A stretch of DNA of 37,060 bases from CAYWOS01 sp964459985. GTDB taxonomy: Bacteria; Bacillota; Clostridia; Christensenellales; Aristaeellaceae. The notes beneath the pieces are model-generated. The model had not been told where the DNA came from, made no database searches, and saw only the letters and a list, made by a program, of their open reading frames with translations. A program made the position numbers and the translations under genes. The stretch lies in contig CAYWOS010000024.1 of NCBI GenBank assembly GCA_964459985.1, forward strand, positions 1 to 37,060, written 5' to 3'. Positions 7,060 through 15,062 of this stretch are shown here, in pieces (position 1 is the stretch's first letter; the number at the start of each line of letters is the position of its first letter).

Positions 7060-7930
7060 CCTTTGTTCCTCCCAGCCCCACGCGGGTTTTATACAGGTTT
7101 CCTTCCCTCTGCACAATGGATATCAGGCGGCCGCCGATGTACAGCCGCGCCGCGTCGGGCGCGGTGCCGAACGCGCCGCAGGGCAGCGCGACGCCGTTGC
7201 GCGCGGGCTTTTCCCATTCGCCCGGCACGTTCAGCGCGGGCAAGCCGCCGAGCGGAAAATCCATCGGCAGCAGGAACGGCTCGAGCGTGCCCGCCGCCTC
7301 GATTTCCTCAAAGGTGACGGCGTCGCCGACGGCAAACGCGCCCGCGCGCGAACGCAGCAGAAAGCGCATGTGCGCGGGTTTTCCCAGCGCCTGTCCGATA
7401 TCGTGGCACAGCGTGCGCACATACGTCCCGCCGCCGCAGTCAACGGACATAAGATACCCGTCCCCGGGCGTTTTCTCACCGAGCGTCAGCGAAAAAACGC
7501 TTGTCGCGCGCGGCTCGGCGTTCACCATCTCGCCCTGCCGCGCCAGCGCGTACAGCCGCTTGCCGTCACGCTTGACCGCCGAATACGCGGGCGGACGCTG
7601 CAAAATATCGCCGGTAAAGCGCGGAAGAATCGCTTCGATGTCCCCGCGCTCCGGCGCGCCCGCGCCGTTCTGGATGATCGTCCCCTGCGCGTCCTGCGTG
7701 TCGGTCGCGCCCGTGAAGGCGATCTCGGCGACGTAGGATTTGCTCCTGTCGGTGAAGTGATCAAGCAGCCGCGTCGCGCGGCCGAGCATGATCGGCAGCA
7801 CGCCCGCCGCCTCGGGATCGAGCGTGCCGGCATGCCCGATCCGCGCGCCGCGCGACAGCCTTTTCAGCCGCGCCACCGCCGCGCCGGAGGACATGCCGGG
7901 CGGCTTGAGCAGATTGACAAAACCGTCCAT
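7052..7930 (-). CDS. truB: tRNA pseudouridine(55) synthase
   Basis: A 292-residue enzyme that makes pseudouridine-55 in the T-loop of elongator tRNAs. It begins MDGFVNLLKPPGMSS and has the catalytic signature GHAGTLDPEAAGVL (catalytic D38), then RPPAYSAVKRDGKRLYALAR and SCGGGTYVRTLCHDIG-like text (CGGGTYVRTLCHDIG), with a C-terminal PUA-like tail. The ATG at 7930 lies one base after the nrnA stop; upstream in-frame starts fall inside nrnA and give a low-complexity arginine/serine extension. Standard place in the infB-rbfA-nrnA-truB run. Confidence 0.96.
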   Translation of the reverse strand: MDGFVNLLKPPGMSSGAAVARLKRLSRGARIGHAGTLDPEAAGVLPIMLGRATRLLDHFTDRSKSYVAEIAFTGATDTQDAQGTIIQNGAGAPERGDIEAILPRFTGDILQRPPAYSAVKRDGKRLYALARQGEMVNAEPRATSVFSLTLGEKTPGDGYLMSVDCGGGTYVRTLCHDIGQALGKPAHMRFLLRSRAGAFAVGDAVTFEEIEAAGTLEPFLLPMDFPLGGLPALNVPGEWEKPARNGVALPCGAFGTAPDAARLYIGGRLISIVQREGNLYKTRVGLGGTKDE

Positions 7931-7931
7931 G

Positions 7932-8924
7932 CTATCGCTCCCCGAGCTGCGCGAGGAACTCGCGTTCCATCGCGTCGCGCGCCGCGTCGAGCGGGAGCGG
8001 CATTCTGCATCCCGCCGCGAGCACATGCCCGCCGCCGCGATACCTTTGCGCGACGGCGGCGACGTCGAAGGGCGGCTCGGCGCGCAGGGAAAACTTGACG
8101 TAGCCGAGATGATCGTCGGCGAGGTACGCCATGGCGACGCCCGCGATGTTTTTCGCGTAATTGACGATTTTGTCGGTATGCTCCTCGCACGCGCCGCAGG
8201 CGGCGTAGTCTTCCTTCGTCAGCGTCATACCCGCCGCGCGGCCGCCCGCGAACACGCGCAGCGACGCGATGGCACGCCCGAGCAGGCGCACGTGCGGCGC
8301 TTCAAGCGATAAATGCACCTTCTGCGCCGCCTCGCCCAGCTGAAGCCCCGCGTCCATCATGGCGGCGGCGCAGGCAAACGCCTCGGCGTCGGTATTCCTG
8401 AAGCAGAAATTTCCCGTGTCGGACGACACGGCGGCATACAGGCACGCGGCGATCCCGGGCGTGACGGGCGCGCCCAGCGCCGCGATCATGCGCCAGACCA
8501 TCGCGCCCGCGCTCGACGCCGCGCCGTCGATTTCGTTGATCTGCGCGTAGCCGGGATTGGTCGGATGATGATCGATCTGCGCCGTGACGGGGCAGGCATG
8601 AAACAGCCCGGCGCAAGCGCCGAGGCGCGCTTCCTCCGCCGCGTCGAGCGCGAGCGCCAGATCGAACGCGCCCTGCGCCCGCGCGGGCGGCAGGATCTCG
8701 TCGGCGAGCGGCAAAAACGCGTACTTTGCGGGCACGGCATCCTCGCAGATCATAACGACCGATTTGCCCATGCCCCGCAGTACCTGCGCGGCGGCGGTTA
8801 CCGATCCGACGGCGTCGCCGTCGGGGCGCAGATGCGTACATAGCAAGATGCTGTTCGCGCCGGACAGCGCGGACAGCAATGCCTGATTCAGAATCGGTTT
8901 CGGATACGCGGGGCTACTGCTCAT
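7932..8924 (-). CDS. nrnA: Bifunctional oligoribonuclease / pAp phosphatase (DHH family)
   Basis: A 330-residue DHH/DHHA1 phosphoesterase. The N-terminal catalytic domain shows THLRPDGDAVGS (residues 30-41) and QIDHHPTN, the metal-binding residues of the family. The C-terminal DHHA1 substrate domain has RGGGHVLAAG. NrnA degrades 2-5 nt RNAs and dephosphorylates 3'-phosphoadenosine-5'-phosphate. The ATG at 8924 follows AAAAGGGGAAC and overlaps the rbfA stop by 11 nt; the longer frame from 9053 lies in rbfA and adds nonconserved sequence. Located between rbfA and truB as usual in Firmicutes. Confidence 0.93.
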   Translation of the reverse strand: MSSSPAYPKPILNQALLSALSGANSILLCTHLRPDGDAVGSVTAAAQVLRGMGKSVVMICEDAVPAKYAFLPLADEILPPARAQGAFDLALALDAAEEARLGACAGLFHACPVTAQIDHHPTNPGYAQINEIDGAASSAGAMVWRMIAALGAPVTPGIAACLYAAVSSDTGNFCFRNTDAEAFACAAAMMDAGLQLGEAAQKVHLSLEAPHVRLLGRAIASLRVFAGGRAAGMTLTKEDYAACGACEEHTDKIVNYAKNIAGVAMAYLADDHLGYVKFSLRAEPPFDVAAVAQRYRGGGHVLAAGCRMPLPLDAARDAMEREFLAQLGER

Positions 8925-9276
8925 TCTGCTCGTTCCCCTTTTGTCCGATCTCCTTGAGCACCTGCGAGATATGCACGCCGTAGGCGATGTTTTCGTCGCG
9001 GACGAAAATGAGCTCGGGCAGGGCGCGAAGCTGTACCTGCCGTCCCAGTTCATGGCGAATGAAACCCGAGGCGTTCTTGAGCGCCTTCAAAAGATCGCCC
9101 GCCCTGTCGTCCTCGAGCACGCTGACGTACGCCTTGGCATAGCGCAGATCGCGCGTGACCTCGACGCGCGTGACGCAGTACGTGCCGCTCACGCGCGGAT
9201 CGTTCATGTCGCGGATGATGCGGTCCAGCGCGTGGCGAACTTCCTCGGAAATCCGATCAATGCGAAAATTCGGCAA
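8914..9276 (-). CDS. rbfA: Ribosome-binding factor A
   Basis: A 120-residue KH-fold protein needed for late 30S maturation and 16S 5'-end processing. Family features are the N-terminal RIDRISEEVRHALDRII, the DPRVSGTYCVTRVEVTRDLRYAKAYVSV core and the IRHELGRQVQLRALPELIFVRD segment. Length is typical. It starts 21 nt after the infB stop and overlaps nrnA. Confidence 0.95.
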   Translation of the reverse strand: MPNFRIDRISEEVRHALDRIIRDMNDPRVSGTYCVTRVEVTRDLRYAKAYVSVLEDDRAGDLLKALKNASGFIRHELGRQVQLRALPELIFVRDENIAYGVHISQVLKEIGQKGNEQNEQ

Positions 9277-9297
9277 TGTTTACTCCTTGCGAGGGCG

Positions 9298-12192
9298 TCA
9301 GCGCTCGATTTCTTCGAGAATGAAGCACTCGACGATGTCGTTTTCCTTGATGTCGCTGTAGTTTTCCAGCCCGACGCCGCACTCGTAGCCCGAGGAGATT
9401 TCCTTGACGTCGTCCTTGAAGCGGCGCAGCGACGACAATTTGCCTTCGAACGCCACCACGTTGTCGCGCAGCAGGCGTACCGAGGCGTTGCGCTGCAGTT
9501 TGCCGTCCGTGACATAGCAGCCCGCGATGGTGCCCGCGCCGGTAATGCGGAAGACGTTGCGCACCTGCGCGTGACCGATGATCGACTCCTTGTACTCGGG
9601 CTCGAGCATGCCTTTCATGGCCTTCTCGACGTCCTCGATCGCCTGATAGATGATGCGATAGAGGCGGATATCGACGCCCTCGCGCTCGGCGGCGTCTCGC
9701 GCCGTGGCGTCGGGGCGGATGTTGAAGCCGATGATGATGGCGTTGAACGCCGAGGCGAGGTTGACGTCGTCCTGCGTGATGGCGCCGACGGCGTTATGCA
9801 GCACGCGCACCTTGATATCGTCCGTCGAGAGCTTTTCAAGCGCCTGTTTGACGGCCTCGACAGAGCCCTGCACGTCGGCCTTGATGATGATGTTGAGGTT
9901 TTGCACCTTGCCCTCGGAGATGTTGGCGAACAGGTTGTCCAGCGACACCTTCGCGGTGGTCACGCGCGACGCCTTGAGCTTGTCGCGGCGCTCCTGCGCC
10001 ACCTCGCGGCTTAAACGGTCGTCGGCGACCGCCATCATCTCGTCGCCGGCAAGCGGCACCTCGGTGAAGCCGGCGATCTCGACGGGCGTCGACGGCCCGG
10101 CGGACTGCACGCGCTCGCCGCGATCGTTGAGCAGCGCGCGGACGCGGCCGCTCGCCATACCGGCGACAATGTTGTCGCCCACGCGCAGCGTGCCGTTTTG
10201 CAGCAGCACGGTCGCCAGAGGGCCGCGCGATTTGTCGAGCTTGGCCTCGATGATGACGCCGCGCGCGTTGCGGTTGGGGTTGGCGCGCAACTGCAGCACG
10301 TCGGCTTCGAGCAGAATCATTTCAAGCAGCTCGTCCACGCCCTCGCCCGTCACGGCGCTGACGGGCGCCATGATGGTGTCGCCGCCCCATTCCTCGGGCA
10401 CCAGCTCATACTGCGTCAGATCCTGCTTGACGCGGTCGGGGTTGGCCGAGGGCTTGTCCATCTTGTTGATGGCGACGATAATGGGCACGTTGGCGGCCTT
10501 GGAGTGATTGATCGCCTCGACCGTCTGCGGCATGACGCCGTCGTCGGCGGCGACGACCAGTACGGCGATATCGGTCGCCTGCGCGCCGCGCATACGCATG
10601 GCGGTGAACGCCTCGTGACCGGGCGTGTCCAAGAAGGTAATCTGCCGGCCGTTCAGCTTGACGGTGTACGCGCCGATGTGCTGCGTGATGCCGCCCGCCT
10701 CGGACTCGGTGACGTGCGAATGGCGGATATAGTCCAGCAGCGAGGTTTTGCCGTGGTCGACGTGGCCCATGATGGTGATAACGGGCGGGCGCGGCTGAAG
10801 ATCGCCCTCCTCGTCCTCGTAATTGGCGTCGGAAAGCGCGTCCTCGGCGGTCTTGTCGAGCTTCTTTTCGAGCTCGACGCCGAACTCGGCGCAAACGAGC
10901 GAGGCGGTGTCGTAATCCAGTTCGGAGTTGATGTTCGCCATCACGCCCAGCAAAAGGAGCTTTTTGAGGATTTCGCCCGCAGGTTTGCCGATGCGCTCGG
11001 TCAGATCCTTGACGGTGATTTCCTCCTGCGTCATGATCGCCTTTTCGATCTTGATGGGCGCCATCATCTGCTGCGCCGAGGGTTTCTTGGCGCGCGCGCG
11101 CTTGCCGCCGCGCACCACGGCGTCGTCGTCGGAGAAGAAAGATTCCTTGACGAGCTGCTTGCGGTTCTTCGCCACATGCTCGGGATCGTGCTGGCGGATG
11201 TATTGCTTTTTGTTGGGATCGTAATTGCTGACGCGCTCCTTTTCGGCGACCGGCGTCAGTTCGGGCCCTCTCGTCCGCGCGCCGCCCATGGCGGGACGCG
11301 CGCCGGGCGCGCGGTTCATGCCGCCACCCATGCCGGGACGCGGCGCGCCGCCGGGCGTCGCCGGACGACCGTAGGGCGCTCCGCCGGCCGGCCGACCAAA
11401 GGGCTGACCGTTCGCCGGACGGCCATAAGGCTGCGCCGGGTTCGCCGGACGGCCATAGGGCTGCGCCGGATTCGCCGGACGGCCGTAGGGTCCCGCCGGG
11501 TTCGCCGGACGGCCGTAAGGTCCCGCCGGGTTCGCCGGTCTGCCGTAGGGCTGCGCCGGATTCGCCGGTCTGCCGTAAGGCTGCGCCGGGTTCGCCGGTC
11601 TGCCGTAAGGCCCCGCCGGGTTCGCCGGACGACCGTAAGGCCCCGCCGGACGCGGGGGCGCGGGCTGCGCCGGACGCGGAGCGATCGGCTGCTCGGGCGC
11701 GGCGGGCTTTTGCGCGGGCGCGGGCTGCGGCGCGGGCTGTTCGGCTTGCGCGGCAACCGGCGCGTCAGCAGGCGCGTCGGGCTGCGGCGCTTCCGCGTCG
11801 GGCTTGACCGCCTCGACGGGCGCGGCGGGCGCGGCGGGCGCTTCGGCCGGCGCTTCGGGCGCGGGCTGCGCCTGCGGAACGGGGATCATTTCCTCGATTT
11901 GCGCGGCGGGCGCTTCGACGGGGGCGGCGGGCGCCTCTTGCGTTTGCTGCGCGGCCGTGTCCTCGTCGGGCATTGTCCACGCGCGCGTATGCTGCTGCGA
12001 AAGCGCCTGCTGCTCCTCGAAGCGTTTCCTCTGGCGTTCTTCCTCTTCCTCGCGCAGGAATTGCGCTTCCTGCTTGCGAAGCGTCTGGAATACGCTCTCG
12101 ACGTTGCGCTTGACGCGCGCAGCCTCCTCGAGAATGACGCCGGACTGTTGATTGATTTCCTTGATGGCTTCCGCAAGTTTTACCTTCGCCAT
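9298..12192 (-). CDS. infB: Translation initiation factor IF-2
   Basis: A 964-residue protein. Residues 1-60 form a charged helical N-terminus (IF2_N-like). Residues about 80-300 are a long low-complexity Ala/Pro region ending in tandem PYGRPANPA repeats. A second IF2_N-type segment (KPAGEILKKLLLLGVMANIN) lies near 403-422. The GTPase domain follows, with G1 GHVDHGKTS at 476-484, DTPGHEAF and NKMDKP, then the EF-Tu-like and C-terminal fMet-tRNA-binding domains. IF-2 places initiator tRNA on the 30S subunit and promotes subunit joining. The unusual part is the repeat tract, described separately. It is 39 nt downstream of ylxQ. Confidence 0.97.
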   Translation of the reverse strand: MAKVKLAEAIKEINQQSGVILEEAARVKRNVESVFQTLRKQEAQFLREEEEERQRKRFEEQQALSQQHTRAWTMPDEDTAAQQTQEAPAAPVEAPAAQIEEMIPVPQAQPAPEAPAEAPAAPAAPVEAVKPDAEAPQPDAPADAPVAAQAEQPAPQPAPAQKPAAPEQPIAPRPAQPAPPRPAGPYGRPANPAGPYGRPANPAQPYGRPANPAQPYGRPANPAGPYGRPANPAGPYGRPANPAQPYGRPANPAQPYGRPANGQPFGRPAGGAPYGRPATPGGAPRPGMGGGMNRAPGARPAMGGARTRGPELTPVAEKERVSNYDPNKKQYIRQHDPEHVAKNRKQLVKESFFSDDDAVVRGGKRARAKKPSAQQMMAPIKIEKAIMTQEEITVKDLTERIGKPAGEILKKLLLLGVMANINSELDYDTASLVCAEFGVELEKKLDKTAEDALSDANYEDEEGDLQPRPPVITIMGHVDHGKTSLLDYIRHSHVTESEAGGITQHIGAYTVKLNGRQITFLDTPGHEAFTAMRMRGAQATDIAVLVVAADDGVMPQTVEAINHSKAANVPIIVAINKMDKPSANPDRVKQDLTQYELVPEEWGGDTIMAPVSAVTGEGVDELLEMILLEADVLQLRANPNRNARGVIIEAKLDKSRGPLATVLLQNGTLRVGDNIVAGMASGRVRALLNDRGERVQSAGPSTPVEIAGFTEVPLAGDEMMAVADDRLSREVAQERRDKLKASRVTTAKVSLDNLFANISEGKVQNLNIIIKADVQGSVEAVKQALEKLSTDDIKVRVLHNAVGAITQDDVNLASAFNAIIIGFNIRPDATARDAAEREGVDIRLYRIIYQAIEDVEKAMKGMLEPEYKESIIGHAQVRNVFRITGAGTIAGCYVTDGKLQRNASVRLLRDNVVAFEGKLSSLRRFKDDVKEISSGYECGVGLENYSDIKENDIVECFILEEIER
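11404..11643 (-). repeat. Eight 30-bp tandem repeats inside infB
   Basis: Eight consecutive 30-bp units encode (G/Q)PYGRPANPA at IF-2 residues 184-263. The first residue of each unit runs G,G,Q,Q,G,G,Q,Q, so there is a second-order 120-bp period. At DNA level the units fall into blocks (ACGGCC versus TCTGCC variants in plus orientation), consistent with slippage plus a segmental duplication. All units keep the reading frame. Confidence 0.93.
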
Positions 12193-12231
12193 TCGACGTT
12201 TGCCCCCCGCTTTTTTGCGATAGATTGTTTC

Positions 12232-12552
12232 TTATGAATCGATCGGCTGATCCTGCCGTTGAGAGAGTATCCCGGCGATCGTCCGGGCAAGCTCGCCCTT
12301 TTTGACGGCGACCGCCGCGCATTCCGGTTTCCCGACGGCGCGCCCGAGCTCGCCTTCCTCAAGGATGATGAGCGGCACGCCGCGATAGGCGCAGGCGTCT
12401 TTGACGCGCTTTTGCGTGTTGCCGGACGCGCCTTCGTCCAGCGCCGCCGCCGCCGCCTCGCCCCGGCGGATGAGCGTCACGCTCATTTCGGCGCCGATGG
12501 CGGCCTGTCCGGCGCGCGCGGCGAACCCGAGCATGGCGAGCAGCTTTTTCAC
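12232..12552 (-). CDS. ylxQ: YlxQ-type L7Ae/L30e/Gadd45 family RNA-binding protein
   Basis: A 106-residue L7Ae-fold protein (KKLLAMLGFAARAGQAAIGAE, then LDEGASGNTQKRVKDAC and VPLI at its core). Homologues encoded between ylxR and infB are K-turn-binding-like ribosomal proteins of unclear function. The GTG start at 12552 overlaps the rnpM stop in the classical GTGA arrangement, which decides the start; the longer frame from 12681 is antisense-like arginine-rich sequence inside rnpM. Confidence 0.9.
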   Translation of the reverse strand: MKKLLAMLGFAARAGQAAIGAEMSVTLIRRGEAAAAALDEGASGNTQKRVKDACAYRGVPLIILEEGELGRAVGKPECAAVAVKKGELARTIAGILSQRQDQPIDS

Positions 12553-12827
12553 GGCGCGCCCCGCATATCCTCGAGCGCGCGCGTAAGCGCCGCCTTGGTT
12601 TCCTCGGACAAGGAGCAGTCGAACGCGCGCTCGATCTGCCTTTGCTTGATCGCCCTTTGCAGGCACTCGGCGCTTTTGCACACATACGCGCCGCGCCCGG
12701 GCTTGCGCCCCGTGGGATCGAGGGATACTTCGCCCTCGGGCGACCGGACGACGCGCATCAGCTCGCGTTTGGGCTTCATTTCACGGCAGCCCAGGCACAT
12801 GCGCATCGGGATCTTCTTTTCCTTCAT
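12549..12827 (-). CDS. rnpM: RNase P modulator RnpM (YlxR)
   Basis: A 92-residue YlxR (DUF448) protein. Signature features are PMRMCLGCREMKPKREL near the N-terminus (C11, C14) and the GRGAYVC motif ending at C50, followed by C55. In B. subtilis the homologue binds RNase P RNA and tempers its activity. It sits in its conserved place between nusA and ylxQ, 18 nt after nusA. Confidence 0.93.
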   Translation of the reverse strand: MKEKKIPMRMCLGCREMKPKRELMRVVRSPEGEVSLDPTGRKPGRGAYVCKSAECLQRAIKQRQIERAFDCSLSEETKAALTRALEDMRGAP

Positions 12828-12845
12828 GACGCCTCCGCCCGCGCT

Positions 12846-14009
12846 TTACTCGATATCGTCCTCGACGGGCGGGACGTAATCGTCCCATTCGTCGGCGATC
12901 ACCTGACCGTCGCCCTGCTGCAGGACGGGCGCGTCCTGCTGGAGCAGCTCGGCCACCTGCGTCTGCGATTTGATGTCGATTTTCCAGCCCGTGAGCTTGG
13001 CGGCGAGGCGGGCGTTCTGCCCTTCCTTGCCGATGGCGAGCGAAAGCTGGTTATCCGGCACGACGACGCGGCAGATTTTTTCGCGCTCCGAGATGAACAC
13101 GCTGATGACATGCGCGGGATTGAGCGCGTTGGCGACGAATTCCGCCGGATCGCTCGACCATTTGATGATGTCGATTTTTTCGTTCTTCAGCTCGGTGACC
13201 ACCTTGTCCACGCGGCTGCCGCGCGGGCCGACGCACGCGCCGACGGGATCGATCATCACGTCGCCCGAGGCGACCGCCATTTTGGTGCGGCTGCCCGGCT
13301 CGCGCGCGATGGATTTGATCTGCACGACGCCGGTGGCGATTTCGGGCACTTCCATCTCGAACAGGCGCTTGACCAGCCCGGGATGAATGCGGCTGACGAG
13401 CACCTGCGGCGTCCTGCCCACGTCGCGGCTCGAGCGGTACACCTGCAATACGTATACCTTGATGTGATCGCCGGGGCGGTATTCCTCGCCCGGCATGAAC
13501 TCGCCCGATTCCATCACGCCCTGCGTCCTGCCCAATTCGACGTAGACGGCCTTGGGCTCGACGCGCTCGACGATGGCGGTCAGGATTTCGTTTTCCTTTT
13601 CGATGTACTCGTCGTAGATCTTGCCGCGCTCGGCCTCGCGCAGGCGCTGCATGATCACCTGCTTGGCCGTCTGCGCCGCGACGCGGCCGAAATCGGCGGG
13701 CGTCACGTCGATCTCGACGATATCGCCGATCTGGTAATTCGGGCGGATCGCCTGCGCCTCGGCGACGGTCATCTGGGCGTTCTCGTCCTCGATTTCCTCG
13801 GCGACGACCTTGCGCGCCAGCACCTGCACGCCGCTTTCGCGGGTCAGAACGACCGACAGGTTGGTGGGCGAGACGCTGCCGCGCTTGACATAGCGGCGGT
13901 ACGCCGCCTTGCAGCCCTCCTCGACGGCGCTGACGATGGTATCGACGCTGATATCTTTTGTTTTGGCGATCGCCTCGATCGCGTCCATCATTTCGGATTT
14001 ATGTGCCAT
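12846..14009 (-). CDS. nusA: Transcription termination/antitermination protein NusA
   Basis: A 387-residue NusA: N-terminal RNA-polymerase-binding domain (residues 1-130), S1 domain (about 140-205), and two KH domains with GPRGSR at 261-266 and GKEGQNARLAAKLTGWKIDI at 327-346. It lacks the extra C-terminal acidic repeats of enteric NusA, which is normal for Firmicutes. It stimulates pausing and hairpin-dependent termination and takes part in rrn antitermination. It may regulate its own operon through the structured leader in front of rimP. ATG at 14009 has a GGGAGAGG site; 20 nt separate it from rimP. Confidence 0.97.
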   Translation of the reverse strand: MAHKSEMMDAIEAIAKTKDISVDTIVSAVEEGCKAAYRRYVKRGSVSPTNLSVVLTRESGVQVLARKVVAEEIEDENAQMTVAEAQAIRPNYQIGDIVEIDVTPADFGRVAAQTAKQVIMQRLREAERGKIYDEYIEKENEILTAIVERVEPKAVYVELGRTQGVMESGEFMPGEEYRPGDHIKVYVLQVYRSSRDVGRTPQVLVSRIHPGLVKRLFEMEVPEIATGVVQIKSIAREPGSRTKMAVASGDVMIDPVGACVGPRGSRVDKVVTELKNEKIDIIKWSSDPAEFVANALNPAHVISVFISEREKICRVVVPDNQLSLAIGKEGQNARLAAKLTGWKIDIKSQTQVAELLQQDAPVLQQGDGQVIADEWDDYVPPVEDDIE

Positions 14010-14029
14010 AGCCTCTCCCTGCCTTTCCG

Positions 14030-14509
14030 TTACTCTCCCTCAAGCGCGCTCAAATCGGGCGACAGGCGCACGAGCGCGGCGTCCGCGCGCGCGATTCGCA
14101 CGCATTCGCCGTTTATGCGCAGCGTGACGAAATCCCTGTCCATGCCGGCCAGCTCGCCGCGCAGCGATTTTTCGCCGTTCAGCGGCTTGTACAGCCTGAC
14201 CTCGACCGGCCGGCCCAGCGCCTTTTCGATATCCCGCGGCGTTTTGACGGGGCGATCGGCGCCCGGCGAGCAGACCTCGAGGAAATCGTAATCGATCTCC
14301 TCCAGAAGCGGCTGTGCGGCGCGGTGCACCTTTTCGCAGTCGTCCAGCGTGACGCCGCCCTCGCGCGACGTATCGATATACACGCGCAGATAGCGCCCCG
14401 CCGGTTCGCGCTCGATGCCCGCCTCGACCAGCTCGTATCCCATCCCGTCGCAGAGCTGTTCGCAGATTGCCGTAATCCTTTGCGCATCCGCGCCCTTTTT
14501 TGCCGCCAT
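14030..14509 (-). CDS. rimP: Ribosome maturation factor RimP
   Basis: A 159-residue RimP, needed for 30S assembly. Recognisable segments are CEQLCDGMGYELVEAGIERE, LRVYIDTSREGGVTLDDCEKVHR, YDFLEVCSPGADRPVKTPRD and a C-terminal SH3-like barrel. The ATG at 14509 follows AAGGAGCGGTC. It is the first gene of the long minus-strand operon that runs to the dehydrogenase gene at 5385. Confidence 0.95.
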   Translation of the reverse strand: MAAKKGADAQRITAICEQLCDGMGYELVEAGIEREPAGRYLRVYIDTSREGGVTLDDCEKVHRAAQPLLEEIDYDFLEVCSPGADRPVKTPRDIEKALGRPVEVRLYKPLNGEKSLRGELAGMDRDFVTLRINGECVRIARADAALVRLSPDLSALEGE

Positions 14510-14696
14510 GACCGCTCCTTTTCTTCAAGAAAGACACAGAAAGAGTGGGTACACGCTGCCTGTATGGAAAAACGGGTGTGCCAAGCACATCGACCCCATC
14601 CGCTTTCCCCACGCAGCTCCCACTCTTCGATGAACCCTTCTTTCCGAAAGAAAATCGTTTGTCAATTGCCCTCGATCGCCCGGCATAGCCGGACAC
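14510..14696 (-). ncRNA. Structured rimP-nusA operon leader RNA
   Basis: About 185 nt lie between the predicted start and rimP. Near the 5' end CCGGC-UAU-GCCGG forms a small hairpin. The core is closed by a perfect 9-bp helix, AAGAGUGGG (14627-14619) with CCCACUCUU (14549-14541). Inside it are a GCUGC/GCAGC helix and a UGUGC-UUG-GCACA hairpin. A weak U-containing tract (UCUGUGUCUUUCUU) follows the core, then a UUUCUU/AAGAAA hairpin beside the ribosome-binding site. GUGGG/CCCAC leader helices are common before rimP in Firmicutes (recalled, not searched). In B. subtilis the nusA operon leader has been reported as a NusA-dependent attenuator, so that role is likely here. Structure was read by eye. 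Confidence 0.6.
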
Positions 14697-14702
14697 GAGG
14701 GC

Positions 14703-14731
14703 ATTATAACACAGAATATGCGGCGTGACAA
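14703..14731 (-). promoter_or_regulatory. Promoter of the rimP-nusA-infB operon
   Basis: Minus strand: -35 TTGTCA (14731-14726), 17-nt spacer, perfect -10 TATAAT (14708-14703), expected start near 14696. It lies just downstream of the HMA-domain gene and shows that rimP is not solely driven from the polC operon. Confidence 0.88.
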
Positions 14732-14799
14732 GCGATTTTCGCCGGAAATCAGGAAGATTTGCGGCTTTGCCGCGCGCATGGCGGCGCGTTCCGCGTTTT

Positions 14800-15024
14800 T
14801 TACGGGGCGATCGCGCCGTCCCCGCCCGATCCCATGTCAATCCGGACGACCTTGAAGCCCTTGCGCGCGACGGCGGCGATGATATCGTCGGCGTCCGCCT
14901 TGCCCTCGGCGACCGCTTCGCCCTTCTCCGGATCAACGTCGGCGTTCAGCCCGATGCCGCCGAGCGCCTTTTCAACCGCCGCCGCGCAGTGCGCGCAGTG
15001 CATTCCCTCGATTTTGATGATCAT
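14800..15024 (-). CDS. Heavy-metal-associated (HMA) domain protein, CopZ-like
   Basis: A 74-residue protein with a single HMA ferredoxin-like domain and metal-binding GMHCAHC (C10, C13). The next part, VEKALGGIGLNADVDPEKGEAV, is the usual second half of the domain. It probably binds Cu(I) in the cytoplasm and delivers it to an efflux ATPase or repressor, but neither partner is in the window. The ATG at 15024 has AAGGAGAGGGAATTC upstream. It lies 38 nt after polC on the same strand, so it is probably transcribed with polC. This location is unusual for a copper chaperone. No strong terminator follows. Confidence 0.85.
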   Translation of the reverse strand: MIIKIEGMHCAHCAAAVEKALGGIGLNADVDPEKGEAVAEGKADADDIIAAVARKGFKVVRIDMGSGGDGAIAP

Positions 15025-15062
15025 GAATTCCCTCTCCTTCCGCGATCTACGCGCGATATCCG

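Noticed and set aside
11404..11643. Regular 30-bp repeats considered as a CRISPR array
   Set aside because: There are no unique spacers: units are directly tandem, keep the infB reading frame and encode a decapeptide repeat.
10198..12237. A 679-codon open frame antisense to infB
   Set aside because: Same effect as for polC; the C-terminal Arg-rich repeats are just the antisense reading of the IF-2 repeat tract.
14637..14665. A second rimP promoter from TTGACA at 14665-14660
   Set aside because: Seventeen bases downstream the hexamer is AAGAAG, which is not an acceptable -10; the promoter at 14703-14731 is far better.
14735..14799. Possible intrinsic terminator after the HMA gene
   Set aside because: A GCGGC/GCCGC hairpin is present but lacks a T-run and competes with other pairings, so I did not annotate it.
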